Shown one piece after another: positions 1-8,347 of a stretch of 64,000 nt of DNA (position 1 is the stretch's first letter; each line of letters opens with the position of its first letter). Source of the stretch: Tuberibacillus sp. Marseille-P3662 (GTDB lineage Bacteria > Bacillota > Bacilli > Bacillales > Sporolactobacillaceae); NCBI RefSeq assembly GCF_900178005.1, contig NZ_FXBS01000006.1, positions 1-64,000 of the forward strand, read 5' to 3'. The position numbers and the translations under genes are program-made. The notes below the pieces were generated by a model, which saw only the letters and a program-made list of their open reading frames with translations, was not told the DNA's origin and made no database searches.

Positions 1-162
1 GATAAGTGCTGAAAGCATCTAAGCATGAAGCCCCCCTCAAGATGAGATTTCCCATGGCGTTAGGCCAGTAAGACCCCTTAGAGATGATGAGGTTGATAGG
101 TCCGGTGTGGACGCGTGGTGACACGTGAAGCTGACGGATACTAATCGGTCGAGGGCTTATCC
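1..162 (+). rRNA. 23S rRNA, 3' end (partial)
   Basis: The first ~162 bases are the conserved 3' terminal domain of bacterial 23S rRNA: the sarcin/ricin-distal segments are outside the window, but the terminal stretch ending in CTAATCGGTCGAGGGCTTAT is diagnostic. The 5' part lies before the window. It is followed by a ~170-base spacer and 5S rRNA, the usual 16S-23S-5S order. Confidence 0.95.
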
Positions 163-335
163 TAAAAGAGATGCGGTTTCTACTTTCGTTTCTAGTTCTG
201 AAGGCGCAAGCTTTGACAGCTAAATAGTAATGGTCGATTGTTAGTCATATTTACAATGTGACATTATAGCAAGGAAATGAGATGTTCGAACGTTTTATGA
301 TAGCGTCGAACTGACCGACATTCTATCGACCTAAG

Positions 336-451
336 TCTGGTGGTGATGGCGAAGAGGTCACACCCGTTCCCATCCCGAACACGGTCGTTAAGCTCTTCAG
401 CGCCGATGGTAATTGGGGCTTTGCCCCTGTGAGAGTAGGACGCCGCCAGGC
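336..451 (+). rRNA. 5S rRNA
   Basis: A 116-base 5S rRNA: it begins TCTGGTGGTGATGGCG, contains the conserved CCCATCCCGAACACGG segment, and closes with GAGAGTAGGACGCCGCCAGG pairing back to the 5' end. It is complete and sits ~170 bases after 23S rRNA, as the last gene of the rRNA operon. Confidence 0.97.
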
Positions 452-462
452 AAAATAAAGTT

Positions 463-497
463 AAGGGGTTGTTCCATTTTGGGACAACCCCTTTTTT
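463..497 (+). terminator. rRNA operon terminator
   Basis: GGGGTTGTTCC and GGGACAACCCC form a strong stem followed by TTTTTT, 12 bases after 5S rRNA. This is an intrinsic terminator for the rRNA operon. Confidence 0.9.
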
Positions 498-672
498 ATA
501 TGATCGATGATCATCGACTTTTGTTACTTAGCTCTGAGAAAGCCGCCTTTTTCTCCCCTTTTTGCTCCTTATTTTTACTGAACTGTTCCCTAACTCAAAT
601 TTAATGGTTCTTATCTCTGCTTTTTAATTCCTTTATTTAAAGTTTTTTATTCCTTATATCTCTAATATTCTA

Positions 673-1023
673 TTGATTGGACTGATGGCCGGTTGGTTGT
701 GCGGACTATGGTGGTTTTATGAGATAAATGTTCCATATTCTGCGGATCTTGAAGGCTGGACGGCGCTATGTACAGTCGTTTTCTTCTATGCTTTCAGTGT
801 CCTTGCTGTTCAATTAGGGCTGTTCTTTCGGTGGGGAAGCTGTCATTTAGCCTTTGTGTTTCTCATTTTATTGATTGCTGTAAACCAACTTGAGGTCGTT
901 AACCAACTGGCCCAGCAATCAACGACAATGATGAATCAGTATCCTGTGATAATGTGGGGAGTTGCCATGCTCGTCACGGGTTGCATTTGGTTGGTTTGCT
1001 GGGGGTGGTCAGTGAAAAATTAA
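673..1023 (+). CDS. Small hypothetical membrane protein
   Basis: About 116 residues with four hydrophobic segments (around residues 2-14, 28-50, 57-75 and 92-112), so probably a four-helix membrane protein. I do not recognise the family. The start is uncertain: TTG at 673 or ATG at 685 both lack a clear ribosome binding site. It lies alone downstream of the rRNA operon; the long hydrophobic reading frame is the main support for it being a gene. Confidence 0.5.
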   Translation: MIGLMAGWLCGLWWFYEINVPYSADLEGWTALCTVVFFYAFSVLAVQLGLFFRWGSCHLAFVFLILLIAVNQLEVVNQLAQQSTTMMNQYPVIMWGVAMLVTGCIWLVCWGWSVKN

Positions 1024-1141
1024 TGTGAGCAGTAAAAATGACTATCAAATTAGTAAAATACCTGAAACTTCCAAAGTGTTACGGTCGTAAATGCTATATA
1101 TTGACGTTTTGACCTGAGGCTCAAGGAGGGTGTAATGGCCA

Positions 1142-1669
1142 ATGAATCTATATGACTATAGGTTTCATAATACTTATTCCACAAAACCAGCACATATTTA
1201 TGATGAAAACAGGAACATTATTGGAACTCTTACAAGAGTGTATAGCAACCCTGTTCAGAGATTATTAGATTTTTATCCTTTTAAAGGTAAACTTTTCGTG
1301 AAATATATCATAACTAACGGAGAAGATGAATTAGTTTTTATATCCAAAAAAGATCTTCACATTTTCAAGAAAAGACAATATCACATTTCCTACTACAAGG
1401 ATGATGATGAGTACTATGTGCATCTGGTTGATAAAAAATCCTTTGATATGGGGGAAAAAACAAGTTTCGATTTTAATGGGGAAACTTATGAATTCGAAGA
1501 TACATTGTTTGATTGGGCTAGAATTCAAAAGGATGATGTGGTGATTGCTGAATGGAAATCTTCCCTCAGACCGCCATTTAAGGCCTATTTCAAACTAGTG
1601 GATGAGGCTTATGAAAATGAGATATTATTTCTAATGGGCATTTTCCATACATATCTTCATGCTGTATAA
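1142..1669 (+). CDS. Tubby/LURP-one-like hypothetical protein
   Basis: A 175-residue soluble protein made almost entirely of short beta-strand-like stretches (for example IYDENRNIIGTL and YYVHLVDKK) ending in a hydrophobic helix (residues ~160-172). This is the pattern of the tubby C-terminal/LURP-one fold found in bacterial scramblase-like proteins; the assignment is by pattern only. A strong AGGAGGG lies 11 bases before the ATG; an earlier ATG at 1135 closes after six codons. The next gene, 24 bases downstream, has a similar C-terminal layout, so the two are probably a co-transcribed paralogous pair. Confidence 0.6.
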   Translation: MNLYDYRFHNTYSTKPAHIYDENRNIIGTLTRVYSNPVQRLLDFYPFKGKLFVKYIITNGEDELVFISKKDLHIFKKRQYHISYYKDDDEYYVHLVDKKSFDMGEKTSFDFNGETYEFEDTLFDWARIQKDDVVIAEWKSSLRPPFKAYFKLVDEAYENEILFLMGIFHTYLHAV

Positions 1670-1693
1670 CTTGAAGGGAGAAAAGTTGGAACC

Positions 1694-2422
1694 ATGGGGC
1701 GAATGTTACTCTTCCTTTTTGTTGGAGCTATAGGTCTAACATTACGTTTTATCATTTTAGATAAATTTGAATGGCAACAGCTTTTTCTTGTGTTGCTATT
1801 TTTAGTGACAGCAATTGCATTTTGGTTTATTCACAGATGGATGCTAAAAAAGGATGTCAATTATGAACCAACCGAATCGGATCATCGTTGGAATACATAT
1901 ATGCGTGAGAGATTTTCAACGGGGAAGAAATACCTCTACCAAGGTAGTGAGAAAAAAGGGGAATACCAGCGGTTTTATGATCACTGGTGGCAGCATATGA
2001 TCAATGAAATTATAGCCGAAAAAGGAATTTGGTATTTAAACCTTTCGTTACAAATGATTGATGGGGATTTTATTTACTTTATCCAGCAAAAAAAGAAGAA
2101 AAAATTCAGGGTTAGCGAAACGTGGCATATTTTAAAAGATGATCAGTTGATTGGGAAAATAACAACCGATTTTTCAATGAAAAACGCAGCCAAATCAAAT
2201 GAGGGTTTATTTCTCCAATTGCATGATCAAGCGTACTACTTCAAGTCTTTGGGTGTGGGTTCAAAAACGGAAATTATACTAGGTGATCATGTGATTGGAG
2301 AGGGGAAACGTTCCGATGTTGGACGCTACCAGTACAATTTCGAAGTGACGGAAGGCTATGAAGACATCGAATCGTTTCTTATGATGACGTTCATTGTATT
2401 TAATTATGTTCATAAACAGTAA
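1694..2422 (+). CDS. Membrane-anchored tubby/LURP-one-like protein
   Basis: 242 residues. Two N-terminal membrane segments (about residues 3-21 and 29-46) are followed by a basic cytoplasmic part and a strand-rich C-terminal domain (residues ~110-242) that ends in a hydrophobic helix, like the preceding protein. Shared features include the D-x-L-I-G-K / N-I-I-G-T strand-turn and the terminal LMxxF helix. Its role is unknown; I infer a membrane-bound partner or paralogue of the upstream gene, with which it forms a two-gene operon. Confidence 0.55.
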   Translation: MGRMLLFLFVGAIGLTLRFIILDKFEWQQLFLVLLFLVTAIAFWFIHRWMLKKDVNYEPTESDHRWNTYMRERFSTGKKYLYQGSEKKGEYQRFYDHWWQHMINEIIAEKGIWYLNLSLQMIDGDFIYFIQQKKKKKFRVSETWHILKDDQLIGKITTDFSMKNAAKSNEGLFLQLHDQAYYFKSLGVGSKTEIILGDHVIGEGKRSDVGRYQYNFEVTEGYEDIESFLMMTFIVFNYVHKQ

Positions 2423-2519
2423 TAAGGAGTTAAAAAAGAGTTACAATGTGAAGGCTATATACATTGCAAACTTTGATGTTACAATGTTGCGAAAAATAAC
2501 ATTAAAACGGGATGAAATA

Positions 2520-2528
2520 TGGTATAAT
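2520..2528 (+). promoter_or_regulatory. Extended -10 promoter of the type I toxin gene
   Basis: TGGTATAAT is an extended -10 element, ~85 bases before the toxin start codon at 2615. No good -35 box is seen, which fits an extended -10 promoter. Transcription would start near 2535 and leave an ~80-base leader. Confidence 0.5.
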
Positions 2529-2614
2529 TGAACAAGCAATAGATCGGCTCTCGGCTTCTCAAGGGCGGCTGATGGCTTACCCCCCTACGTCAAAACGGAG
2601 GGAGGTGATGCCGA

Positions 2615-2710
2615 ATGACTTTATACCAATGGTTAACAGTGGGAATTTCATTTTGTTCCCTTGTTGTTGGAGTATTGTCGCTGGGCTTCTTTTTGACAAA
2701 AAAGAAGTGA
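2615..2710 (+). CDS. Putative holin-like toxin of a type I toxin-antitoxin system
   Basis: A 31-residue peptide starting MTLYQWLTVGISF and ending FFLTKKK: one membrane helix with a basic tail, matching the Bacillus 'putative holin-like toxin' family (type I toxins such as TxpA/BsrG relatives). The ribosome binding site GGAGGGAGGTG is very strong and 7 bases from the ATG. A hairpin terminator follows at 2799-2830, and an antisense promoter points back across the 3' half. The peptide would be expected to depolarise or damage the membrane when its antisense RNA is lost. It is too short for usual gene finders. Confidence 0.8.
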   Translation: MTLYQWLTVGISFCSLVVGVLSLGFFLTKKK

Positions 2711-2854
2711 CCTCCCTTGAGACTGTGACAGGTCAGGTGGAGATCACTTACGCTTCATAAGCCGTCGCCCCTCTTGACGGGGTTCGGTCTATTGCCAACC
2801 GTCGATATTCTAGTATCGGCGGTCTTTCTTATTATATGTCTTAATGTTTTCTCT
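2697..2854 (-). ncRNA. Antisense antitoxin RNA (type I)
   Basis: A minus-strand promoter (TGTACA, 16 bases, TATAAT at 2861-2888) predicts a start near 2854. The transcript would run across the toxin mRNA terminator and 3' UTR and end at a hairpin inside the toxin 3' end: AAGTGATCTCC pairs with GGAGGTCACTT (one G-U pair) followed by CTTTTTT, finishing near 2697. The resulting ~158-nt RNA is fully complementary to the toxin mRNA 3' end, the usual arrangement of RatA/SR4-type antitoxins. Ends are inferred from sequence. Confidence 0.7.
2799..2830 (+). terminator. Toxin mRNA terminator
   Basis: CCGTCGATA and TATCGGCGG form a 9-bp stem with one G-T pair, followed by TCTTTCTT. It ends the toxin transcript and lies inside the region overlapped by the antisense RNA. 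Confidence 0.7.
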
Positions 2855-2860
2855 ATGCAT

Positions 2861-2888
2861 ATTATACCACGAAAACATAATTTGTACA
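2861..2888 (-). promoter_or_regulatory. Promoter of the antisense antitoxin RNA
   Basis: On the minus strand TGTACA (2883-2888) is followed after 16 bases by a perfect TATAAT (2861-2866). It drives transcription toward the convergent toxin gene. Confidence 0.7.
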
Positions 2889-3007
2889 CCTTGATTGGGT
2901 TTTCATGATGGTTTATTCCAGAATCAGAGTGCCTATCCAATGTAGGGAAAGCCCTCTGCTATACAGCAAAAACAATTATATTAATCACTGTCGGAGAGGA
3001 TGAAATT

Positions 3008-3517
3008 ATGAACATTGATAAAGATAGATATTTTTTGGAATTGGCGTTAGAAGAAGCCGAACGAGCCTTAAAGGAAAATACATATCCAATAGGAGCAGTA
3101 ATTGTTGATGAAAATTGTAATCTAATTGCTAAAGGGCGAAATGAAGTACACCCACAACAGGATGCAACGGCACATGCGGAAATCGATGCCATACGAAATG
3201 CTGGTCAAGCTATTTTAAATGCAAAGATTAGTCGTGATAAATTCACCATTTACACCTCCTTAGAACCTTGCCCAATGTGTACAGGTGGCATTCTATTCGC
3301 AAATATAAAAAGAGTAGTTTGGTTACTTAATGATGATTTAGGGTTTGGTGGATATAGAAAAATTAAAGGTACAAATGTATTTGATGAGAGGTTTAATGAA
3401 GTCGAACTAATTGAGGAGCCATTTGATGACTTGAAAATAAGACAAAAAGAACTTATGAGTGAGTGGGCAATTAATCCAAATAACATTGTTAATTTAAGAA
3501 ATGCTTTTAAGATGTAA
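3008..3517 (+). CDS. Nucleoside/cytidine deaminase family protein
   Basis: 169 residues with the zinc deaminase signature: HAE (residues ~56-58) supplies the first zinc ligand and catalytic Glu, and PCPMC (~88-92) the two cysteine ligands. This is the CMP/dCMP-TadA-GuaD superfamily, which hydrolytically removes the amino group from a cytosine, guanine or adenine base. The substrate cannot be fixed from sequence; the PCPMCTGGI form resembles guanine deaminase/TadA-like members. The gene is AT-rich compared with its neighbours and stands alone, so transfer is possible. GGAGAGGATG precedes the start. Confidence 0.85.
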   Translation: MNIDKDRYFLELALEEAERALKENTYPIGAVIVDENCNLIAKGRNEVHPQQDATAHAEIDAIRNAGQAILNAKISRDKFTIYTSLEPCPMCTGGILFANIKRVVWLLNDDLGFGGYRKIKGTNVFDERFNEVELIEEPFDDLKIRQKELMSEWAINPNNIVNLRNAFKM

Positions 3518-3714
3518 TTTCTTATTCAGTTATAGGATGCTTTTCTGCAGCAATAAATTTGCCCATTTGCATGTCCAGGCTTTTTAATCCTAAAAAGAAC
3601 TACTTCAGATGCTATATCGGTCTGGTTAATTATTAGAATAGTATCTTTAAATTGAAAAGTAGAATCATAGAACATCATTATGTTGTTCTATGAAGTTCAT
3701 CTATAGGGGGGTTG

Positions 3715-4008
3715 ATGTTGGGTCTTATATGGATCGCCATTGGTATTGCGGTAGCAGGATATTTTATTGGAGATGGATTAAAGAATTTTAAAAACCCAAA
3801 TTCGAAAAACTTTTTAGATGCCTTAGATGAGGATGATGAGCTTAAATTAATTAAAGAGAGCGATGTTCATCATTTTATAGGTATATCTAAGGAGGATGCA
3901 AAAATGTTACTCCAAGAGTATTCCGATATTCCTCATATTAAATTAAACGGACAGGTATACTTTCCGAAAAAACAATTACGTGCATGGTTGCTGAAATTAG
4001 GGGATTAA
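3715..4008 (+). CDS. Membrane-anchored excisionase-like DNA-binding protein
   Basis: 97 residues from the ATG at 3715 (a TTG at 3712 is also possible; GGGGGG precedes both). An N-terminal membrane helix (residues 2-18) and an acidic linker lead to a C-terminal segment beginning VHHFIGISKEDAKMLL and ending FPKKQLRAWLLKLGD, which looks like the winged-helix excisionase/HTH_17 fold. The function is unknown; membrane-tethered helix-turn-helix proteins of this size occur next to mobile genes in Bacillales. Confidence 0.55.
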   Translation: MLGLIWIAIGIAVAGYFIGDGLKNFKNPNSKNFLDALDEDDELKLIKESDVHHFIGISKEDAKMLLQEYSDIPHIKLNGQVYFPKKQLRAWLLKLGD

Positions 4009-4093
4009 CCAACTTGACTATAATGACAGGAGCAACAATCAACGTCATAATAATATTTTTGAAATAAAGGTGTTTATTGGAAATGGCTGAAAT

Positions 4094-4198
4094 TTGCTTA
4101 AACTGGCTAATCAGTTAGACATCAAAGTTGAACAATCAGCGAAACAAAAGATGGAGATTAACAAAGATCGGGTTTGGGATTTAAAGGAGATAATTTAA
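4094..4198 (+). pseudogene. Remnant of a MazG-like NTP pyrophosphohydrolase (C-terminal tail)
   Basis: A 34-codon open stretch starting LLKLANQLDIKVEQ and containing KMEINKDR. This matches the C-terminal helix of short MazG-like (dCTP pyrophosphatase type) proteins, where LANxLxIDLExA and KMxxNxxR are conserved. The catalytic EExxE helices are absent upstream, so it is a remnant. The rest of the gap 4009-4367 shows no other coding signal. Confidence 0.45.
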
Positions 4199-4367
4199 TT
4201 TTTTTAGAGGGTGGGCGAATGATTAATCAACAAGATTTTAAAAATTGTGATTGGATCTAGGGAGTACAATAACAATCCTTGATGATGGCTTCAAACCCAA
4301 GAATCAGGACTCAATTTGTTAAAACGGGATGATTGGAAAGAAAAGTTTTTCCATAACACATTAATCC

Positions 4368-5225
4368 TCAATCCATCACAGATACAAACGCATGAAAGGC
4401 GGATGTTTTTACGATATCTTTATGATTAATAAAATTTGTTGAAATGAATCTGTACTTTTCTGGCAGCGCAAATTGTTTGATATTCTCATTTTGAGGAAGT
4501 TGGTCGGCTACCGTCTTTGTTAACAGTGACATACCCAAGCCGGCTTTGACACAACCCATCACACCGTCTAAAGTATTCAGTTCCATGATGTTTGTTGGTC
4601 TGATGCCTTCGGATTTCAGCCACTTTTCAAATATATCTCTATAAAAGCATCCGGACTGGAACACAATGATGGTTTGATTGTCTAATTGATTGAAGTCTAA
4701 GGATGAGATATTACTTTCTTTTGCAACTAAAATCAACTCCTCCTCAAAAACTTTGATCTCTTCTAAATCTGGATGATTGATTTGACCGGCGATAAAAGCA
4801 CCTTCAATGTCACGATTTAAAGTTGCTTTTATAAGGTCTTCAGTAGTACCCGTTTGTAATGATAATGCTACCTGTGGATATAGATCATGATAGGTGGATA
4901 ATATTGCTGGTAAGCGAGTCGCTGCCGTTGTCTCCATTGAACCAATGGTTAATGTTCCATTTGGAACATGAGAGTTTTTTAACGTTTTATCGATTTCATC
5001 CATGAGTTGAATGATTTGCCCGGCGTAAGAGAGGAGAACCTCACCTGTAGAGGAAAGCGTTACGCCATGTTTATGTCGATAAAATAGTTGTGTATCATAT
5101 CTCTGTTCTAACCGTCTTATCTTAGCAGTTACATTGGACTGAACAAAATTTAAATGATTAGCAGCTTTTGTGATATTTCCCTCTTCTGCAACCTCTTTAA
5201 AAACACGAAGATCTTCTAGATTCAT
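4368..5225 (-). CDS. LysR-family transcriptional regulator
   Basis: 285 residues. The N-terminal winged helix-turn-helix (residues ~1-60, with GNITKAANHLNFVQSNVTAK and LEQRYDTQLFYRHKHGV) is typical of LysR proteins, followed by the periplasmic-binding-like effector domain (~90-280). It is transcribed divergently from the nitronate monooxygenase gene at 5374, with a 148-base shared intergenic region; LysR proteins usually control such divergent neighbours, so that gene is its likely target. The effector is unknown. Confidence 0.88.
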   Translation of the reverse strand: MNLEDLRVFKEVAEEGNITKAANHLNFVQSNVTAKIRRLEQRYDTQLFYRHKHGVTLSSTGEVLLSYAGQIIQLMDEIDKTLKNSHVPNGTLTIGSMETTAATRLPAILSTYHDLYPQVALSLQTGTTEDLIKATLNRDIEGAFIAGQINHPDLEEIKVFEEELILVAKESNISSLDFNQLDNQTIIVFQSGCFYRDIFEKWLKSEGIRPTNIMELNTLDGVMGCVKAGLGMSLLTKTVADQLPQNENIKQFALPEKYRFISTNFINHKDIVKTSAFHAFVSVMD

Positions 5226-5373
5226 TTTGATCCTTCTTCCATCGTCTGAGATATCACTATTTTTAATGATAACTAACAGAAAACATCATTTTACTTGTTA
5301 TTTTATCACGGTCATAATAAAGGTAAAGACTTCCTGGCATTTCATGATGACCAATAAAGTAAGGAGTGGTGGT

Positions 5374-6443
5374 ATGTGGTATGACAATAGGGTCACAGAA
5401 GTCCTAAACATCAATTATCCGATTGTGCAAGCGGGTATGGCTGGCGGCGTCACGACACCTGAATTGGTTGCTGCTGTTTCTAACACGGGCGCGCTTGGGA
5501 CATTGGGTGCTGGTTATATGAGTCCGGGTCAAATGAAGGAGACTATCCAAAAGATCAAGCGGTTAACGGATCGGCCCTTCGGTGTTAACATTTTTATTCC
5601 TGAAATCCCGGATGTGTCCGGAGCAGCTATTGAAAAAGCGAATGAATGGCTGCAGCCTTTTCGTGAGGCATTAAATTTAGCAGAGGAACCTGAGATCGGA
5701 AAACCATCAACGTCAATTTTTGAACAGCAAATGGAAGTGGTTTTAGAAGAACGGGTTCCTGTTTGTAGTTTTACTTTCGGTGTCCCTGCAAAAGAAACCG
5801 TTCGACAGTTAAAAAAGGAAAATATCGTTGTGGTTGGAACGGCCACTACCGTAAAAGAAGCCGTGATCAATGAGCAAAATGGTATGGATATGGTGGTGAT
5901 GCAAGGAGTGAAGCCGGGGGTCATCGGGGAACTTTTTCGGGATCCTTTGAAGAGAGTATGATCGGAACGATGGCGCTTGTTCCACAAGCCGTTGATCAGA
6001 TCAGTATTCCGGTTATTGCTGCAGGGGGTATTATGGACGGGAGAGGTGTCTTAGCAGCTTTGGCATTAGGTGCCCAAGCTGTGCAAATGGGGACCGCGTT
6101 TGTAACCAGCCTTGAAAGCGGAGCGAAGGAACAACACAAAGATGCGATTTTGAACAGCACCGAAGACCAATCGGTTGTGACCTCAGCTTTCAGTGGCAAG
6201 CCAGCGAGAGGTATAAGGAATGCGTTCATAACGACAATGGCTGGACATGTAAAGGATTTACCGGATTACCCTATTCAAAACACATTAACAAAAATGATTC
6301 GAAGTGAAGCGGCCAAACAAAACCGACCGGAATGGATGTCGCTTTGGTCTGGACAAACGCCGCGATTAAGCCAAAAATGCTCTGCTGGCAAAATCGTCTT
6401 AGACATTATTTCGCAAGTCGATGATACTGTTAAAAATATTTAA
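5374..6443 (+). pseudogene. Nitronate monooxygenase / FabK-like flavoenzyme, frameshifted
   Basis: The reading frame from ATG 5374 (AAGGAG upstream) begins with the FMN-binding barrel sequence NYPIVQAGMAGGVTTPELVA. At about 5906 the frame shifts by one base: the text reads CAAGGAGTGAAGCC, whereas adding one A would give QGSEAGGHRGTF, the conserved motif of this family. The downstream frame then continues EESMIGTMALVPQ and PVIAAGGIMDGRG to 6443. Repaired, the protein would be ~356 residues, normal for the family. As written the product would stop at 5961. Either a recent single-base deletion or a sequencing error explains this. The enzyme would oxidise nitroalkanes or reduce enoyl groups using FMN. 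Confidence 0.85.
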
Positions 6444-6513
6444 AGGGATTGTTTTGTGGGGTTGATCTTATGGAACAGGAAAGGCAAGTAAATCTGTGAC
6501 ATTGTTCAAACGT

Positions 6514-6544
6514 GACCCTTCTTTAGAATGAGGAAGGGTCCTTT
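6514..6544 (+). terminator. Intrinsic terminator
   Basis: GACCCTTC and GAAGGGTC form a perfect 8-bp stem followed by CTTT, ~70 bases after the nitronate monooxygenase gene. The T-run is short. Confidence 0.5.
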
Positions 6545-6633
6545 GGTGTGTAATCAAAAAAGAGCCTATATAATAAAGGAAGCGCATCACCTATTCATAT
6601 AAGTGACGCGCCGATACGTTATACCTGTTGATG

Positions 6634-7476
6634 CTAGAATTCCTCATAAGTGGCAGGATCTTGATCGTTTATTCTTCCATCTGGGCGTGTTAATTCAGCA
6701 ATCGTGCTCATTTCTGTCTCATTTAAGGTAAAATCAAAAATAGATAGGTTTTCATATTGCCGTTCAGGTGATGAAGATTTAGGAATGGAGATTACCCCTA
6801 ATTGATAATGCCAACGTAAAATAATTTGTGAAATCGTCTTATTATGATCATCGGCTATCTTTCCAATGGTTTCACTTTGTAAAACAGCATTAGCGCGAGC
6901 TAATGGACTCCAAGATTCTGTTTTTATGTTATGTTCTTCATGCCATATTCTTTGTTGCTCTTGGTTGAAAAAAGGGTGACATTCAATTTGGTTGATGCTC
7001 GGTTTGATGCCCGTTTCCTTTTCTAAGCGTTCGATGTGTTCAGGTAAGAAATTACAAACACCAATAGAGCGAATCAGCCCCCATTTTTTAGCATCAATTA
7101 ATGCTTGCCAAGCTTCAACAAAGTGATTTTGTTTAGGATTAGGCCAATGAATAAGATATAAATCATAATAATCCAAGTTTGCACGATATAAGGACTCTTG
7201 AATGGCTGTCACAGCTTTATCGTAGGTTTGATAACGACCTGGTAATTTGGATGTAATGCTTAAAGCTTTTCTCGGAACCGAACTGCGCCGAATGGCTTCA
7301 CCAACTGTTCCTTCATTTTCATAATTATACGCCGTATCAATGAGTCGATAACCTGCATTAATGGCGCTATGGATGGCATTAACGCCTTTGTGACCATTAA
7401 GTTTATATGTACCAAAGCCTATAACTGGCAATGTCACGCCATCATTCAGTGTCACCTCTGGAATTGATAGACTCAT
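6634..7476 (-). CDS. Aldo/keto reductase
   Basis: 280 residues, the usual length of the family. It has the AKR signature GYRLIDTAYNYENEGTVG (catalytic Asp and Tyr), the Lys in ITSKLPG, the catalytic His in LIHWP, and the NADPH-site segment IPKSSSPER near the C terminus. The enzyme reduces aldehydes or ketones with NADPH; bacterial AKR5-type 2,5-diketo-D-gluconate/methylglyoxal reductases are the closest in form. It is monocistronic, with a GGAGTG-type ribosome binding site. Confidence 0.92.
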   Translation of the reverse strand: MSLSIPEVTLNDGVTLPVIGFGTYKLNGHKGVNAIHSAINAGYRLIDTAYNYENEGTVGEAIRRSSVPRKALSITSKLPGRYQTYDKAVTAIQESLYRANLDYYDLYLIHWPNPKQNHFVEAWQALIDAKKWGLIRSIGVCNFLPEHIERLEKETGIKPSINQIECHPFFNQEQQRIWHEEHNIKTESWSPLARANAVLQSETIGKIADDHNKTISQIILRWHYQLGVISIPKSSSPERQYENLSIFDFTLNETEMSTIAELTRPDGRINDQDPATYEEF

Positions 7477-7654
7477 AAATCAACACTCCTTTCAGTCTTA
7501 TTTAAAGATTATCATCTATATAAATAGAAATCCAAATATTTGAGCGACTGTTGCATGATCAGTTAATGATTAACATGAAAGAAAAAGGAATATACTTAAG
7601 TGAGTCGAATATTGTGGATAGGATTTTTTAGCAGAGTTGATAGGGGGTGGGTCT

Positions 7655-8119
7655 GTGAGTGGAAATACAAACGTCAAGTTACCCTTAACAAAAGAAGAGA
7701 AAATGCGTCTGAGGAAAGCAAAAGTGAAATTGGGTCAAGTTCACAATCAGGAATTAGATGACTTAGCTCTCATATTAGATGAGTCAATGGATCGTGCAAA
7801 AGTTATTAAGGGGGTGGCAACGTTTCAGCAAGTCCCATCTATTGGTCACAAATTAGCTGAAAAAATCGTTTACAACCTCGGCATTAGTACCTTAGAAGAA
7901 ATAAAAGATGAAAGTGGCGCTCAATTATTAGATAAACTGGAGCAAAATCTTGGTGTCTGGACTGACCCTTGTGTGGAAGACCAAATTCGATGTGTTATAA
8001 ATTATGCCAATAATCCCAAAAGTCCTAGGCAATGGTTTGATTTCACTGAGGAAAGAAATTTATATCGGCAGAGAAACGGATATCCCCATTCAAGGCCAAA
8101 TAAAGCTTGGTATGAGTAA
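7655..8119 (+). CDS. Cdd1-like helix-hairpin-helix protein
   Basis: 154 residues from the GTG at 7655, chosen because GGGGGTGG lies just before it (a TTG at 7637 would add six residues). Residues ~55-130 carry FQQVPSIGHKLAEKIVYNLGI and CVEDQIRCVINYA, the helix-hairpin-helix pattern of the Cdd1 'pathogenicity locus' family, also called mitomycin-resistance-like. The tail PRQWFDFTEERN is typical of that family. The ~50-residue basic N-terminal extension is additional. The biochemical role is not established; nucleic acid binding is inferred. Confidence 0.7.
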   Translation: MSGNTNVKLPLTKEEKMRLRKAKVKLGQVHNQELDDLALILDESMDRAKVIKGVATFQQVPSIGHKLAEKIVYNLGISTLEEIKDESGAQLLDKLEQNLGVWTDPCVEDQIRCVINYANNPKSPRQWFDFTEERNLYRQRNGYPHSRPNKAWYE

Positions 8120-8347
8120 ATGGGTTGTATCAACGAGACATTTCATTGAAATAGGAATTATCAAAATTAATCACGAATGACTTCAGGGAATATTTTGAGA
8201 CAAGGGATATTTATTTATATTATTCAAAGTGGCTTTCAGATCCATTGGTTCTCAAATTTTATGGGGGGGGGTTTCCTTAAGATATTATCGGAATATATAG
8301 TACTGGGTAAAAAAATGAGCATTCATTGTTGTAAAGGAGAAACAAAA

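Noticed and set aside
413-604. 63-codon frame starting in 5S rRNA
   Set aside because: It begins inside 5S rRNA and crosses the rRNA terminator.
1-700. tRNA genes after the rRNA operon
   Set aside because: No cloverleaf or GTTCRANNC signature was seen after 5S rRNA.
2512-2760. 82-codon plus-strand frame over the toxin locus
   Set aside because: It crosses the strong ribosome site and reads the toxin region in another frame; the 31-residue toxin in frame with a proper start explains the sequence.
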